From contig NZ_JAVHLD010000005.1 of the NCBI RefSeq assembly GCF_031082295.1, positions 117,075-181,074 on the forward strand: a stretch of DNA of 64,000 nucleotides, given 5' to 3'. Origin of the DNA: Humidesulfovibrio sp. (GTDB taxonomy: Bacteria; Desulfobacterota; Desulfovibrionia; Desulfovibrionales; Desulfovibrionaceae). The notes beneath the pieces are model-generated. The model ran no database searches. It saw only the letters and a program-made list of their open reading frames with translations, and was not told the DNA's origin. The position numbers were made by a program, and so were the translations under genes. Below, in pieces: positions 29,510 to 38,102 of the stretch; the stretch's first letter is position 1, and every line of letters starts with the position of its first letter.

Positions 29510-31204
29510 ATGATCGCCTGGATCGAGGCCCAACGGGCCGGACTCATCAATTCAAAGAACATCACCAACAACATCCTCTCCGGCTTCGTGGTCGGCGTCG
29601 TGGCCATCCCGCTGGCCATGGCCTTCGCCATCGCCTCCGGGGCCAAGCCGGAGCAGGGGCTTTACACGGCCATCGTTTCCGGGGCGGTGGTGTCCATCCT
29701 GGGCGGCTGCCGCCTGCAGATCGCCGGGCCCACCGGCGCCTTCATCGTCATCCTGGCGGCCATCACCGCCAAGTTTGGCGTCAGCGGGCTCATGATAGCC
29801 ACCCTGATGGCGGGTGTCATCCTGGTGCTGCTAGGCGCCATGCGCCTGGGCGCGGTGCTCAAGTTCATCCCCAGGCCGGTCATCGTCGGCTTCACCAGCG
29901 GCATCGCGGTGATCATCTGGGTGGGGCAGTGGAAGGATTTCTTCGGTCTGCCCAAACCCCACGGCGAGCTGTTCCACGAGAAGTTTTTGTCCCTGGTGGC
30001 GGCCTTTCCACACCTGAGCCTGAACACCACCATGCTGGGCTGCCTGAGCCTCGCGGTGCTGCTGCTCAGCCCCAGGGTGCTGAAGCGCATCCCCTCGCCC
30101 CTGGTGGCCATGGTGGTGGTGACGGCGCTGCAGGCGGCCTTCCAGTTCGAGGGCGTGGCCACCATCGGCACTGCCTTCGGCGGCATCCCCAGCACCCTGC
30201 CCACGCCCGGCCTGCCGGAAACCAGCCTGAATCAGGTGGTGCGGCTCATCGGCCCGGCCTTCACCATCGCCTTCCTGGGGGCCATCGAGTCCCTGCTCTC
30301 GGCCGTGGTGGCCGACGGCATGGCTGGCACGCGCCACAACTCCAACCAGGAGCTCATCGGCCAGGGCATCGCCAACATCCTTTGCCCGTTCTTCGGCGGG
30401 TTCGCGGCCACCGGGGCCATCGCCCGCACGGCCACCAACATCAAGAACGGCGCCACCAGCCCGCTGTCCGGCGTGGTGCACTCGGCGGTGGTGCTGCTGA
30501 CGGTACTGTTCCTGGCGCCCCTGGCCTCGAACATTCCGCTGTGCGCCCTGGCCGCCATCCTCTTCGTCGTGTCCTACAACATGTGCGAGGCCAGGCACTT
30601 CGCGGACCTGGTGCGCACCGGCCCCAAGGCCGACATCTTCATCCTGATCCTGACCTTTGGCCTGACGGTCTTCACGGACCTTGTGGTGGCGGTGAACGTG
30701 GGCGTGGGCATCGCCTCGCTGATCTTCATGGCGCGCATGGCCAACAGCGTGCAGGTGGTGGAGGACGACGCGGCCACCCGGCTGATCTACGGCGCGCCCG
30801 AAGGCGACGGGCATATCCACATCCACACGCCCGAGGAGATCGCCGAGTTCGACACCTGCTGCGAGACCGACGTCATGGTCTACACCATCAGCGGGCCGTT
30901 CTTCTTCGGCGCGGCGGAGCGCATCGAGAGCATCCTCTCCTCCATCAACGTGCCGGTGACGACCATCGTGCTGCGCTTCGGCAACGTGCCCTTCGTGGAC
31001 GCCACGGGAGTCAACGCCTTCCGCAACATCATCAAGCGCATGGAAGGCCACGGCATGCGCGTGGTTTTGTGCAACCTGCAGCCCTATGTGTTTGAGAAGT
31101 TCGACCGCGGCGGGATCCTGGACATGGTGGGCCGTGAGAACATCATCTCCAACATCCGCGACCTGCGGACCGTGTGCCCCTGCAAGCTGCCCCAGACCTC
31201 GTGA
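29510..31204 (+). CDS. SulP family anion transporter with STAS domain
   Basis: 564 residues. About 10-14 hydrophobic segments span residues 18-420 with the SulP pattern (NNILSGFVVGVVAIPLAMAF near 20-40; ATGAIARTATNIKNGATSPLSG). The STAS domain covers about 445-550 and includes VPFVDATGVNAFRNIIKRME, matching the anti-sigma-antagonist-like fold. SulP proteins move sulfate, bicarbonate or carboxylates. Sulfate uptake would suit a sulfate reducer, but the substrate cannot be read from the family. GGGGGAGAG precedes the ATG. The gene stands alone between two terminators. Confidence 0.95.
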   Translation: MIAWIEAQRAGLINSKNITNNILSGFVVGVVAIPLAMAFAIASGAKPEQGLYTAIVSGAVVSILGGCRLQIAGPTGAFIVILAAITAKFGVSGLMIATLMAGVILVLLGAMRLGAVLKFIPRPVIVGFTSGIAVIIWVGQWKDFFGLPKPHGELFHEKFLSLVAAFPHLSLNTTMLGCLSLAVLLLSPRVLKRIPSPLVAMVVVTALQAAFQFEGVATIGTAFGGIPSTLPTPGLPETSLNQVVRLIGPAFTIAFLGAIESLLSAVVADGMAGTRHNSNQELIGQGIANILCPFFGGFAATGAIARTATNIKNGATSPLSGVVHSAVVLLTVLFLAPLASNIPLCALAAILFVVSYNMCEARHFADLVRTGPKADIFILILTFGLTVFTDLVVAVNVGVGIASLIFMARMANSVQVVEDDAATRLIYGAPEGDGHIHIHTPEEIAEFDTCCETDVMVYTISGPFFFGAAERIESILSSINVPVTTIVLRFGNVPFVDATGVNAFRNIIKRMEGHGMRVVLCNLQPYVFEKFDRGGILDMVGRENIISNIRDLRTVCPCKLPQTS

Positions 31205-31234
31205 GCGCCCGGGCCGCGCATCGGCAAAAGAGAA

Positions 31235-31257
31235 GGGGGGCCAAGGCCCCCCTTTTT
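31235..31257. terminator. rho-independent terminator after SulP gene
   Basis: GGGGGGCC-AA-GGCCCCCC followed by TTTTT, 30 bases after the SulP stop, in the gap between convergent genes. Confidence 0.9.
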
Positions 31258-31298
31258 CGTTGCGCCAGGCGCTGATGATCAAAACCGGTGCGGGGCGG

Positions 31299-31595
31299 CT
31301 AGCACTCGCCGTCGAGCAGGATGGCCAGGGCCTTGCCCGCGCGGGTGGCCTTGAACTCGATGATCTCGCAGGTGGCCGCGCCCTGGCTCACGAAGGGGTC
31401 CTGGGCCAGGATGGCGGCCAGTTCCTCGCGGGTGCCGGCGCGGGCCAGGATGACGCCGCCGTCGCGCGGTTCGCGCGGGCCGGAGACGAGGAAGAATCCG
31501 GCGCGGTAGTTGGCTTCCAGGAATTCGCGGTGGGCGGGCAGAAGCTCGTCGATGACGGCGAGCGGCTTCACGTAGTTGACGAGCACGAGGTACAT
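31299..31595 (-). CDS. YciI family protein
   Basis: 98 residues; a small ferredoxin-like fold with the YciI pattern (AHREFLEANYRAGFFLVSGP, DPFVSQGAATCEIIEF), including the conserved His and the DPF motif. The biochemical role of stand-alone YciI proteins is poorly known. The start lies inside the end of nagZ (28-base overlap), with AAGGAGA upstream, so translation is probably coupled. It is the last gene of a leftward Lrp-domain, nagZ, yciI unit. Confidence 0.9.
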   Translation of the reverse strand: MYLVLVNYVKPLAVIDELLPAHREFLEANYRAGFFLVSGPREPRDGGVILARAGTREELAAILAQDPFVSQGAATCEIIEFKATRAGKALAILLDGEC

Positions 31596-32830
31596 GGGGT
31601 CTCCTTGTTGGCTTGAGGCCGCGCGGTGGGGATGCTGGCCTGCGCCGCCAGTTTCTTCTTCAGCTTCTGGATGCGCGCGAAGGACTGCCGCAGCCGCTCG
31701 TGGCTCACCTTGCCCTCGGCCACCAGCTCCATGAGCGCATCCAGGGTCTTGTCCGCGATGTTGGCGTCGAAATCAAGGTTGTTGCCGATGAGCAGAACAT
31801 CGGCACCGGCGTTCACGATGAGCCGCACCGATTCCTTCAGCCCGTAGCGTCCGGCCACGGCGCGCATCTGCAGGTCGTCGGTCACCACCACGCCCTCGAA
31901 GCCCAGGCCGCGCCGCAGCACGCCGTCGATGACGCGGCCCGAGAGCGTGGCCGGATAGTCCGGGTCCAGGCGCGCGTCGAACACATGGGCGGTCATGACC
32001 ATGTCCGCCAGGCCCTTGCGCGTCAGCTCGGCAAAGGGGACGAGTTCGGCTTCGGTCCAGGTGTCCGTAACGTCGGTGAAGCCCAGGTGGCTGTCCGCGC
32101 GGCTGGAGCCGTGGCCGGGGAAATGCTTGGCCGCGGTGAGCACGCCCTGGCCCTGGAGCCCCCAGGCAAAGGCACCGGCGCAGTCCGCGACGGCCTTGGG
32201 GTCGGCGGAGAAGCTGCGGCCCAGGCCGCCGATGACCGGGTTCGCCGTGTTCACGTTGACGTCCGCCACGGGGGCGAAGTCCAGGTTGATGCCGACGCCC
32301 ATCAGGGTGCGGCCAACGGTTTCGCCCGCGGCAAGGGCCAGGGTGGTGTCGGCGCCGGCTTGGCCGACAGGGCAGAGCTCGGCTGCGGCGGGCGTCTCGG
32401 CAAAGCCGCGCGCGGCCTTGAGGCGTTGCACCCGCCCGCCCTCCTGGTCCACGGCGATGAACAGCGGCGGTGAGCCTGCGGCCTTTGCCGCGGCCTGCAA
32501 GGCGCTGGTGAGCCGGGCGAGCTGCTGCGGGCTCTCGACGTTCCGGTCCGGGCTTTTCAGCGCCACGTCGCGGTCGAAGAGGATGACCCCGCCAAGATTC
32601 AGCCGCGCGATCTGCCCCAGGATAGGCAGCGCTTCCGGCGTGCCGAGGCCGGGCTCCGCGCCGCGAAAGCCCACCAGGAGCATCTGCCCGGCCATGCGCC
32701 TGAGCTCAGGGGTGGGCTCTTGCGGGCGCATGAGGGCGCAGCCGTCCAGAAGAGACAGGCACAGGGCCAGGACCGCCAGCAGGCGGCCTCGGCCAGGCGT
32801 GCGGCGCGGAATGCGCGCGGTAAAGGACAT
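31568..32830 (-). CDS. nagZ: glycoside hydrolase family 3, beta-N-acetylhexosaminidase (NagZ-like) lipoprotein
   Basis: 420 residues. An N-terminal signal with lipobox (LLDGC, Cys near 31) predicts an envelope lipoprotein, unlike cytoplasmic E. coli NagZ. The GH3 barrel is clear: FIAVDQEGGRVQRL, then KHFPGHGSSRADSHLGFTDV with the catalytic His/Asp loop, and the nucleophile Asp in GVVVTDDLQMRAVAG. It should remove GlcNAc from peptidoglycan fragments. The C-terminal 30 residues are low-complexity and overlap the YciI start. It lies 13 bases after the Lrp-domain gene. Confidence 0.92.
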   Translation of the reverse strand: MSFTARIPRRTPGRGRLLAVLALCLSLLDGCALMRPQEPTPELRRMAGQMLLVGFRGAEPGLGTPEALPILGQIARLNLGGVILFDRDVALKSPDRNVESPQQLARLTSALQAAAKAAGSPPLFIAVDQEGGRVQRLKAARGFAETPAAAELCPVGQAGADTTLALAAGETVGRTLMGVGINLDFAPVADVNVNTANPVIGGLGRSFSADPKAVADCAGAFAWGLQGQGVLTAAKHFPGHGSSRADSHLGFTDVTDTWTEAELVPFAELTRKGLADMVMTAHVFDARLDPDYPATLSGRVIDGVLRRGLGFEGVVVTDDLQMRAVAGRYGLKESVRLIVNAGADVLLIGNNLDFDANIADKTLDALMELVAEGKVSHERLRQSFARIQKLKKKLAAQASIPTARPQANKETPCTSCSSTT

Positions 32831-32843
32831 GGGCCTTCGCCGC

Positions 32844-33128
32844 TTAGGCCCCTTCGGCGCCGAGGGAGAAGGTGCTCTCCATGTCGTAGCTGGAGATGAC
32901 CCGGTAGGAGATGAGGGTCTCCGAGCTGGTGATGCCGAGGATCTTGAGCATGTGGTCGGTGACGATGGAGGCCAGGTCGTCGTTGTCGCGGGCGCGGATG
33001 ATGGCCACCAGGTCGAAGCGTCCGCCCACGGAGTGGACTTCGCTGATGCCTCTGATCTCGACGAGCTTCTGGGCCACCACGTTGATGGCGTCGGGCTGAA
33101 CGTGCAGCAGTACGATTGCGTTGGTCAT
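32844..33128 (-). CDS. stand-alone Lrp/AsnC effector-binding domain
   Basis: 94 residues with only the RAM (AsnC_trans_reg) fold of Lrp regulators and no DNA-binding helix-turn-helix: AIVLLHVQPDAINVVAQKLV, VHSVGGRFDLVAIIRARDND. Such proteins bind amino acids or partner with full-length Lrp proteins. GGAGGATCG precedes the start. First gene of a three-gene leftward unit with nagZ and yciI. Confidence 0.93.
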   Translation of the reverse strand: MTNAIVLLHVQPDAINVVAQKLVEIRGISEVHSVGGRFDLVAIIRARDNDDLASIVTDHMLKILGITSSETLISYRVISSYDMESTFSLGAEGA

Positions 33129-33190
33129 GACGATCCTCCGTTGTTTGTGTCTTTACCCCTTTGCCTCCCGCTGGTCAAAGGGAGAGGGGC

Positions 33191-33238
33191 GAAAAAAAGC
33201 CCCCGGAGCGAAATCCGGAGGCTGGTCGTCGGGGGCTT
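33191..33238 (-). terminator. rho-independent terminator for the leftward methyltransferase gene
   Basis: On the minus strand AAGCCCCC pairs with GGGGGCTT and is followed by a run of seven T; a small inner hairpin (CTCCGG/CCGGAG) is nested. It lies about 57 bases after the stop at 33295. Confidence 0.85.
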
Positions 33239-33294
33239 GCGCGGGGCTGCTCCAGGCCGGGGCGGCGAGGAAGGCCCGGCCCGGCGCTGTGCCG

Positions 33295-34467
33295 TCATCC
33301 CTCCCGGGGCGGCCTTCTGCTGCCCTGGTAGAGCTCGAACTCCAGCAGGCGGCATTCGATCTTGGCGTTGTAGAAGGGGATGCGCCGCTTGGGCTTGAGC
33401 CCCACGCGCTTGGCGAGTTCCGCGTTGCCGGTGAACACGTAGCCGCGCCAGCCGGGCAGGCGCTGCTTGAAGAAGTCGCCGATGGCGGCGTACGTCTCGG
33501 CCAGCTGCGCGATGTCGCCCAGGCGCTCGCCGTATTCCGGGTTCAGCACGCACACGCCGGGGCCTTCTGGAACCTCCGTCTCGCGGAAGTCGGCCACGGA
33601 GAACTCGATGTGGTCCTCCACGCCCGCGGTGCGGGCGTTCTGGCGCGCGGCCTCCACGGCCTGGGGGTCGTTGTCGCTGGCCAGGATGCGGCAGGGCAGG
33701 GTCTTTTTCGCCTGGGCGTGCAGCTCGCGGCGCAGGGCGTCGTAGGCCGCCTCGTCAAAGTCGATGAGGTGGCGGAAGGCGAAGTCGGGCCGGAGCAGGC
33801 CCGGCGCGCGGCCAAGGCCCAAAAGCGCGGCCTCGATGGCCAGGGTGCCGCTGCCGCACATGGGTGAGAGAAAATGTTCGGTTTGCGCGTCAAAGCGTGT
33901 GGCGAGGATGATTCCGGCGGCCAGGGACTCCTGCAGCGGAGCCTTGTGGGGCATCTTGCGATAGCCGCGCCGGGGCAGGGGGTAGCCGGTGGTGTCCAGG
34001 TACACGGTCACGTCCGAGCCGCGCCAGTGCAGGAACACGCACGCGCCCACCGGGTCCGGGCCGGAGTTGGGCCGCCTGCCCTCCTGCTCCTGGATGCGGT
34101 CCACGATGGCGTCCTTGGCCTTCTGGTTGGCGAAGCGCCCGTCCGTGACGAAATCGTTTTGCACCGAGGAGTCCACGGTGAGGTGCCCGTCCACGGGGAT
34201 GATGTCCTCCCAGGGCAGGCGGAACAGCTCGCGGCCCAGGGCGGTGGGATCGTCGGCACGGAAGCGCTCCAGCTCGTACAAGACGCGGTGCCCGGTGCGC
34301 AGGCTCAAGTTCAGGCGCATGCAGGTGTGCATGTCTCCCCGGGTCTCCACCGCGGCGGTGAGCTCCCGGGCGGGCAGGCCAAGGGCTTCAAGCTCGGCGC
34401 GCAGGAAGGGCGGCAGGGCCTTGGGACAGGTGACGAGGATGGGGCGTTGCCCGGCGGTGATTGTCAT
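33295..34467 (-). CDS. THUMP-domain RNA methyltransferase (RlmL/YpsC-like)
   Basis: 390 residues. The N-terminal ~160 residues contain a ferredoxin-like plus THUMP RNA-binding region. The rest is a Rossmann methyltransferase with the SAM loop MCGSGTLAIEAALLGLGRAPG and DNDPQAVEAARQNARTAGV. The N6/N2-methylase active-site motif, normally NPPYGERL, is LNPEYGERLGDIA here: the second Pro is Glu. It should methylate guanine in rRNA (m2G), as do YpsC and RlmL proteins. Divergently arranged partners are absent; the GGDEF-EAL gene ends 32 bases upstream on the same strand. Confidence 0.9.
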   Translation of the reverse strand: MTITAGQRPILVTCPKALPPFLRAELEALGLPARELTAAVETRGDMHTCMRLNLSLRTGHRVLYELERFRADDPTALGRELFRLPWEDIIPVDGHLTVDSSVQNDFVTDGRFANQKAKDAIVDRIQEQEGRRPNSGPDPVGACVFLHWRGSDVTVYLDTTGYPLPRRGYRKMPHKAPLQESLAAGIILATRFDAQTEHFLSPMCGSGTLAIEAALLGLGRAPGLLRPDFAFRHLIDFDEAAYDALRRELHAQAKKTLPCRILASDNDPQAVEAARQNARTAGVEDHIEFSVADFRETEVPEGPGVCVLNPEYGERLGDIAQLAETYAAIGDFFKQRLPGWRGYVFTGNAELAKRVGLKPKRRIPFYNAKIECRLLEFELYQGSRRPPREG

Positions 34468-34498
34468 GGGCGAGGTGAATCACGCCTTGTCGGCTGCG

Positions 34499-37400
34499 TC
34501 AAGCCCGGCGAGGATCCTGCCCCCCGGTTCTGGCTGCCGCCTTGGCGAAAGGCTCGGGCGCTTCCAGCAGGGCGGTCATCTCCTCCGCCGGCACCGGACG
34601 GCTGAAGTAATAGCCCTGGAACTCGCGGCAACCCAGGTTTGTCAGGAACCAGAGCTGCTCGGCGGTTTCCACGCCCTCGGCCACCACGCGCAGCTCCAGG
34701 TTGCGGGCCATGGTCAGGATGGTCTGGACGATGGCCGCGTCGTCCTCGTCCGTCGGCAGGTCGCTGACGAAGGAGCGGTCGATCTTGATGGCATCGATGG
34801 GCATCTTCTTGATGTAGCCCAGCGACGAGTATTCCTTGCCGAAGTCGTCGAGCACGATGGCCGCGCCCATCTTGGTCAGCTCGTTGAGGGCCTCGATGGT
34901 GGTTGGCAGGCTGCTCATGAGGGTGGTCTCGGTGATTTCGAGCTCCAGGGCGCTGGCGGGCAGGCCGACCTCCTCCAGGATGGACCGGATGCGCGCGGCC
35001 AGGCCCGGATGCAGGAATTGGCGCGGGGAGAGGTTCACGGCGAGGGTGAAGTTCTGTTGCCCGGCCTGGCGCCATTGCAGGGCCTGGGTGCAGGCAGTGC
35101 GCAGCACGATGTCCGACAGGGGCATGATGAGGCCCGTGTCCTCGGCCACGGAGATGAACTCGGCGGGCGCAACCAGGGTGCCGTCCTCCCTGCGCCAGCG
35201 CACCAGCGCCTCGGCCCCGCTGATGATGTTGCCGGGTTCCAGCACCTTGGGCTGGTAGAAGACCTCAAGGCCGCCGGAGGCCAGGGCGCGGCGCAGGCCG
35301 GTGGCGATCATGAGCCTGCGCACAACCTGGTCGTTCAGCTCGTTGGTGAAGAAATCGAAGGTGTTGCGCCCGCGTTCCTTGGCCCGGTACATGGCCAGGT
35401 CGGCGTTCTTCAGCAGGTCCTCGGGCGTGTCGCCGTAGGCGGGGAACATGGCCAGGCCGATGGACAGGCCCATGTGCAGGTTGTGCTCGTCCAGCTCGAA
35501 GGGTGCGGCGAAGGTGTCCAGAATGTGGCTGGCCACGCTGGCCACGGCCTCGGCGCTGGTCGGGCCGTCCATGACCACCACGAACTCGTCGCCGCCCAGG
35601 CGGGCCACGGTGTCCCGGCGGCGGACAACGCCGCTCAGGCGTTGGGCCACCATGGTCAGCAGCCTGTCGCCCAGGGAGTGCCCGAGGGAGTCGTTGATGT
35701 CCTTGAAGCGGTCCAGGTCCATGAGCAGCACGGCGAGGTTTTGGCTGTCGCGCCGGGCCGACTCCACCGAGCGCTCCAGGCGGTCGTGCAGCAGCAGGCG
35801 GTTGGGCAGGCCGGTGAGGGCGTCGTGGAAGGCCTGGTGGCGCAATTGTTTCTCGGCGCGCTTCTGCTCGGTGATGTCTTCCAGGGCCGCCACGCTGGTC
35901 TTGGTGCCCGGCAGCATGGCCACGGTGAGCCGTACGATCCGGTGCTCGCCGCTGGAGTTGACGAATTCCGTCTCGTAGTTGCGCGGGGCCAGTTCCGGGG
36001 AGACGCGGCGCTTCACGTGGTGGCGCAGCATCATCTCCACGCTCTCGGGCGAGAAGAACTCGGTCCAGCTCATGCGCCCTTCCACCATCTGCCGCTGCAG
36101 GCCGGAGAGCTTCTCGAACTCCTGGTTGGCCCGGGAGATGGTGGTGTCCTCCTCGATGAGCACTGTGGCCGTTCCGGTGTTCATGAACAGGGTGCGGTAG
36201 GTCTCCTCGGAGCGCTCCAGGGCTTCCTTGGCCTTGAGCAGGTCGTCCACGTCGATGAAGGTCTCGAGCAGGATGATCTTGCCGCCGCGGTCGATGCGCG
36301 AGACGGACTTCAGGATGGCCCGTGTGCTGCCATCCGCGCGCAGCAGCTTGCGCACGGCCTGCTCGCCGTTCTGGCCCAGGTCGACGATGGGGCACTGGTC
36401 CTGGGCGTTGGGGCAGACGAATCCGTGGCAGATGCGGCCGATGATCTCCTCGCGGGTGCGGCCGGCCAGGGTGGCGGCGAAGGCGTTGACCTCCACGATG
36501 CGGCGGCTCTGCGGATCGACCAGCATGACTCCGGCGTGGATGGAGTCGAGAATGTGCTGGAGGAACTGCTCCTGGGCCTCGGTGGCGGCGCACTGGGTGG
36601 CCAGCCCCTGGCGGGAGAACTGCAGCTCGCTCAGCATGTCGTTGATGCGCTTGGCCAGGGCGGCCAGCTCGTCCGTGCCGGGCATGTCCACCTGGCCGAG
36701 CACAGTGCCGCTGGCGTTGACCGCTTCCACCTGTTCGCGCAGGCGCAGCACGCGCCGCAGCACGCGCAGCTCAAGGAAAAGGAACAGGGCGCCCAGGAAC
36801 AGCAGGCCGAAGCCGCTCATCCAGAGCTGGCTGTGGGTCAGGGCCAGGTCTCCCTGTTCCATGATCTCGCGCCGTTCGCGCACGACGAGCCTCAGGGCGG
36901 GGTAGCCCCAAATGTCCGTCATGACAGTGGCCCCGGCCACGATGTCGTCGTTCAGCGGGGCCACGGCGATATCGCCCACGGGCACCCGGATGCGGTCCGC
37001 CAGGTCTGGCGGCAGGGGAGTGTCGGCGGGTTCCAGGGTGAGCGGCAGGCGAACGCGTTCGGAGATTTGTGCGGCCTCCTGGCTGCCCAGGGGGCGGGCC
37101 ATCACCAGGGTGCCGGCGGCTGGGCCGGTGGCCTCGCTGGTGAGGATGGGGCTGGCCGCCACCAGCAGAACCCCCTGGGGCAGCTGCACCAGGCCCTTGA
37201 CGCGGTCCTCGGCATGCTTCCCGGCCAGCAGGGCGGAGCCGGGGTGCAGGCGCTCCATGAACCCCTCGGGCAGAGGCGCCTTGGCCCCCTTGGCCGGGTC
37301 CACGCCCATGGCCAGCTTCACCGCGCCCTTGGCGTCGAGGAAGACGATGGCCGAGAGGCGCAGGGAGGCCAGGGTGCGGTCGTTCAAATTGGAGCTGATG

Positions 37401-37651
37401 AAGTCCGGGCTCTTGTCCTGCATGAACAGCACGGTGTCGTCCCACACCGCCCAGTCCACAAGCAGGTCGTCGAGTTTTTGGAGATCGTCCTTGATGGCGT
37501 TCTTGGCGCGCTCGACGTTCTTTCTCGTTTGCGACTGCTCAAGCGCCAGGAAGCTGGTGTCGATGATGGTGTGGGTGGACGCAAGCAACACCGCGAGCAG
37601 GGTCAAGGTGCCCAGGCCCGTCAGTAGAAGTGTTGCCTTGCGCAGTGTCAT
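34499..37651 (-). CDS. CHASE4-PAS-PAS-GGDEF-EAL cyclic-di-GMP enzyme
   Basis: 1050 residues from ATG 37651 (GCGAGG upstream); an ATG at 37711 would add 20 residues without a ribosome-binding site. Membrane helix about 7-27, then a periplasmic CHASE4-like sensor (LLVDWAVWDDTVLFMQ near 60-75). A second helix lies around 265-285, followed by a HAMP-like linker and two PAS domains; the first has a Cys-rich loop ICHGFVCPNAQDQCPI. GGDEF is intact at 686-690 and EAL at 814-816 (AEALVRW), with downstream ELEITETTLM, DDFGKEYSSLGYIK and QGYYFSRP. It may both make and degrade c-di-GMP in response to a periplasmic signal. Confidence 0.94.
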   Translation of the reverse strand: MTLRKATLLLTGLGTLTLLAVLLASTHTIIDTSFLALEQSQTRKNVERAKNAIKDDLQKLDDLLVDWAVWDDTVLFMQDKSPDFISSNLNDRTLASLRLSAIVFLDAKGAVKLAMGVDPAKGAKAPLPEGFMERLHPGSALLAGKHAEDRVKGLVQLPQGVLLVAASPILTSEATGPAAGTLVMARPLGSQEAAQISERVRLPLTLEPADTPLPPDLADRIRVPVGDIAVAPLNDDIVAGATVMTDIWGYPALRLVVRERREIMEQGDLALTHSQLWMSGFGLLFLGALFLFLELRVLRRVLRLREQVEAVNASGTVLGQVDMPGTDELAALAKRINDMLSELQFSRQGLATQCAATEAQEQFLQHILDSIHAGVMLVDPQSRRIVEVNAFAATLAGRTREEIIGRICHGFVCPNAQDQCPIVDLGQNGEQAVRKLLRADGSTRAILKSVSRIDRGGKIILLETFIDVDDLLKAKEALERSEETYRTLFMNTGTATVLIEEDTTISRANQEFEKLSGLQRQMVEGRMSWTEFFSPESVEMMLRHHVKRRVSPELAPRNYETEFVNSSGEHRIVRLTVAMLPGTKTSVAALEDITEQKRAEKQLRHQAFHDALTGLPNRLLLHDRLERSVESARRDSQNLAVLLMDLDRFKDINDSLGHSLGDRLLTMVAQRLSGVVRRRDTVARLGGDEFVVVMDGPTSAEAVASVASHILDTFAAPFELDEHNLHMGLSIGLAMFPAYGDTPEDLLKNADLAMYRAKERGRNTFDFFTNELNDQVVRRLMIATGLRRALASGGLEVFYQPKVLEPGNIISGAEALVRWRREDGTLVAPAEFISVAEDTGLIMPLSDIVLRTACTQALQWRQAGQQNFTLAVNLSPRQFLHPGLAARIRSILEEVGLPASALELEITETTLMSSLPTTIEALNELTKMGAAIVLDDFGKEYSSLGYIKKMPIDAIKIDRSFVSDLPTDEDDAAIVQTILTMARNLELRVVAEGVETAEQLWFLTNLGCREFQGYYFSRPVPAEEMTALLEAPEPFAKAAARTGGQDPRRA

Positions 37652-37789
37652 GCAGCCTCGCCTGTAAGCTCTCTGCTCCCTCGACGAATTTCGAAGGAAT
37701 GCCGCCTTCATGGATACTTAGCAAAAAGAAAGTTGCATGAACAGAAAAAATAGCTGCCGCGATGAATTTTCGCAAAAGGTGTGGGGAGC

Positions 37790-38071
37790 TTAACCGCCTG
37801 TGTTGTATCGAATGTTTATTCTCTGGGGCGTGCGGCGTCCTTGGCGGCGGCGAGGGTCCGGGGTGCGCAGGCGATCCTCCTGTGCTGGCGCCTCCACAGG
37901 GTCGATCGGGTTGGCCCTGGTCCACCAGCCCTCCAGGGGGGCCTCGGTGAATTCCACCCGGTGCACGAACTTGATGCTCTTGTAGGCCAGGTCGAAGGGG
38001 CTCACCACGCGGGCCGGGGCGCCGCGGGAAGTCTTGCCTTGCGTGCACAGCCCGGCTACTCTGGATGGCAC
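37790..38071 (-). pseudogene. C-terminal remnant of a molybdopterin oxidoreductase
   Basis: An open frame of 93 codons between the GGDEF-EAL gene and the MBL gene. Its middle section (residues about 16-55) reads RGAPARVVSPFDLAYKSIKF followed by VHRVEFTEAPLEGWWTRANP. This is the C-terminal pattern of sulfite-oxidase/YedY-type molybdopterin-dependent oxidoreductases (GAP-R-V-P----YKS-K-V--IEF then GWW). The Moco-binding domain and signal peptide are absent: the opposite-strand MBL gene begins about where the rest should be. No ribosome-binding site stands before the first ATG. I read this as the tail of a truncated gene. The family match is from memory, not a search. Confidence 0.6.
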
Positions 38072-38102
38072 AAACGCTCAATTCTTCGCGGAGGCCACGT
38101 TC

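Noticed and set aside
33989-37627. A very long open frame on the plus strand opposite the GGDEF-EAL gene
   Set aside because: The minus strand carries recognisable CHASE4, PAS, GGDEF and EAL domains with a sensible start. The plus-strand translation is rich in G, Q, H and V typical of antisense frames in GC-rich DNA and has no recognisable domain.
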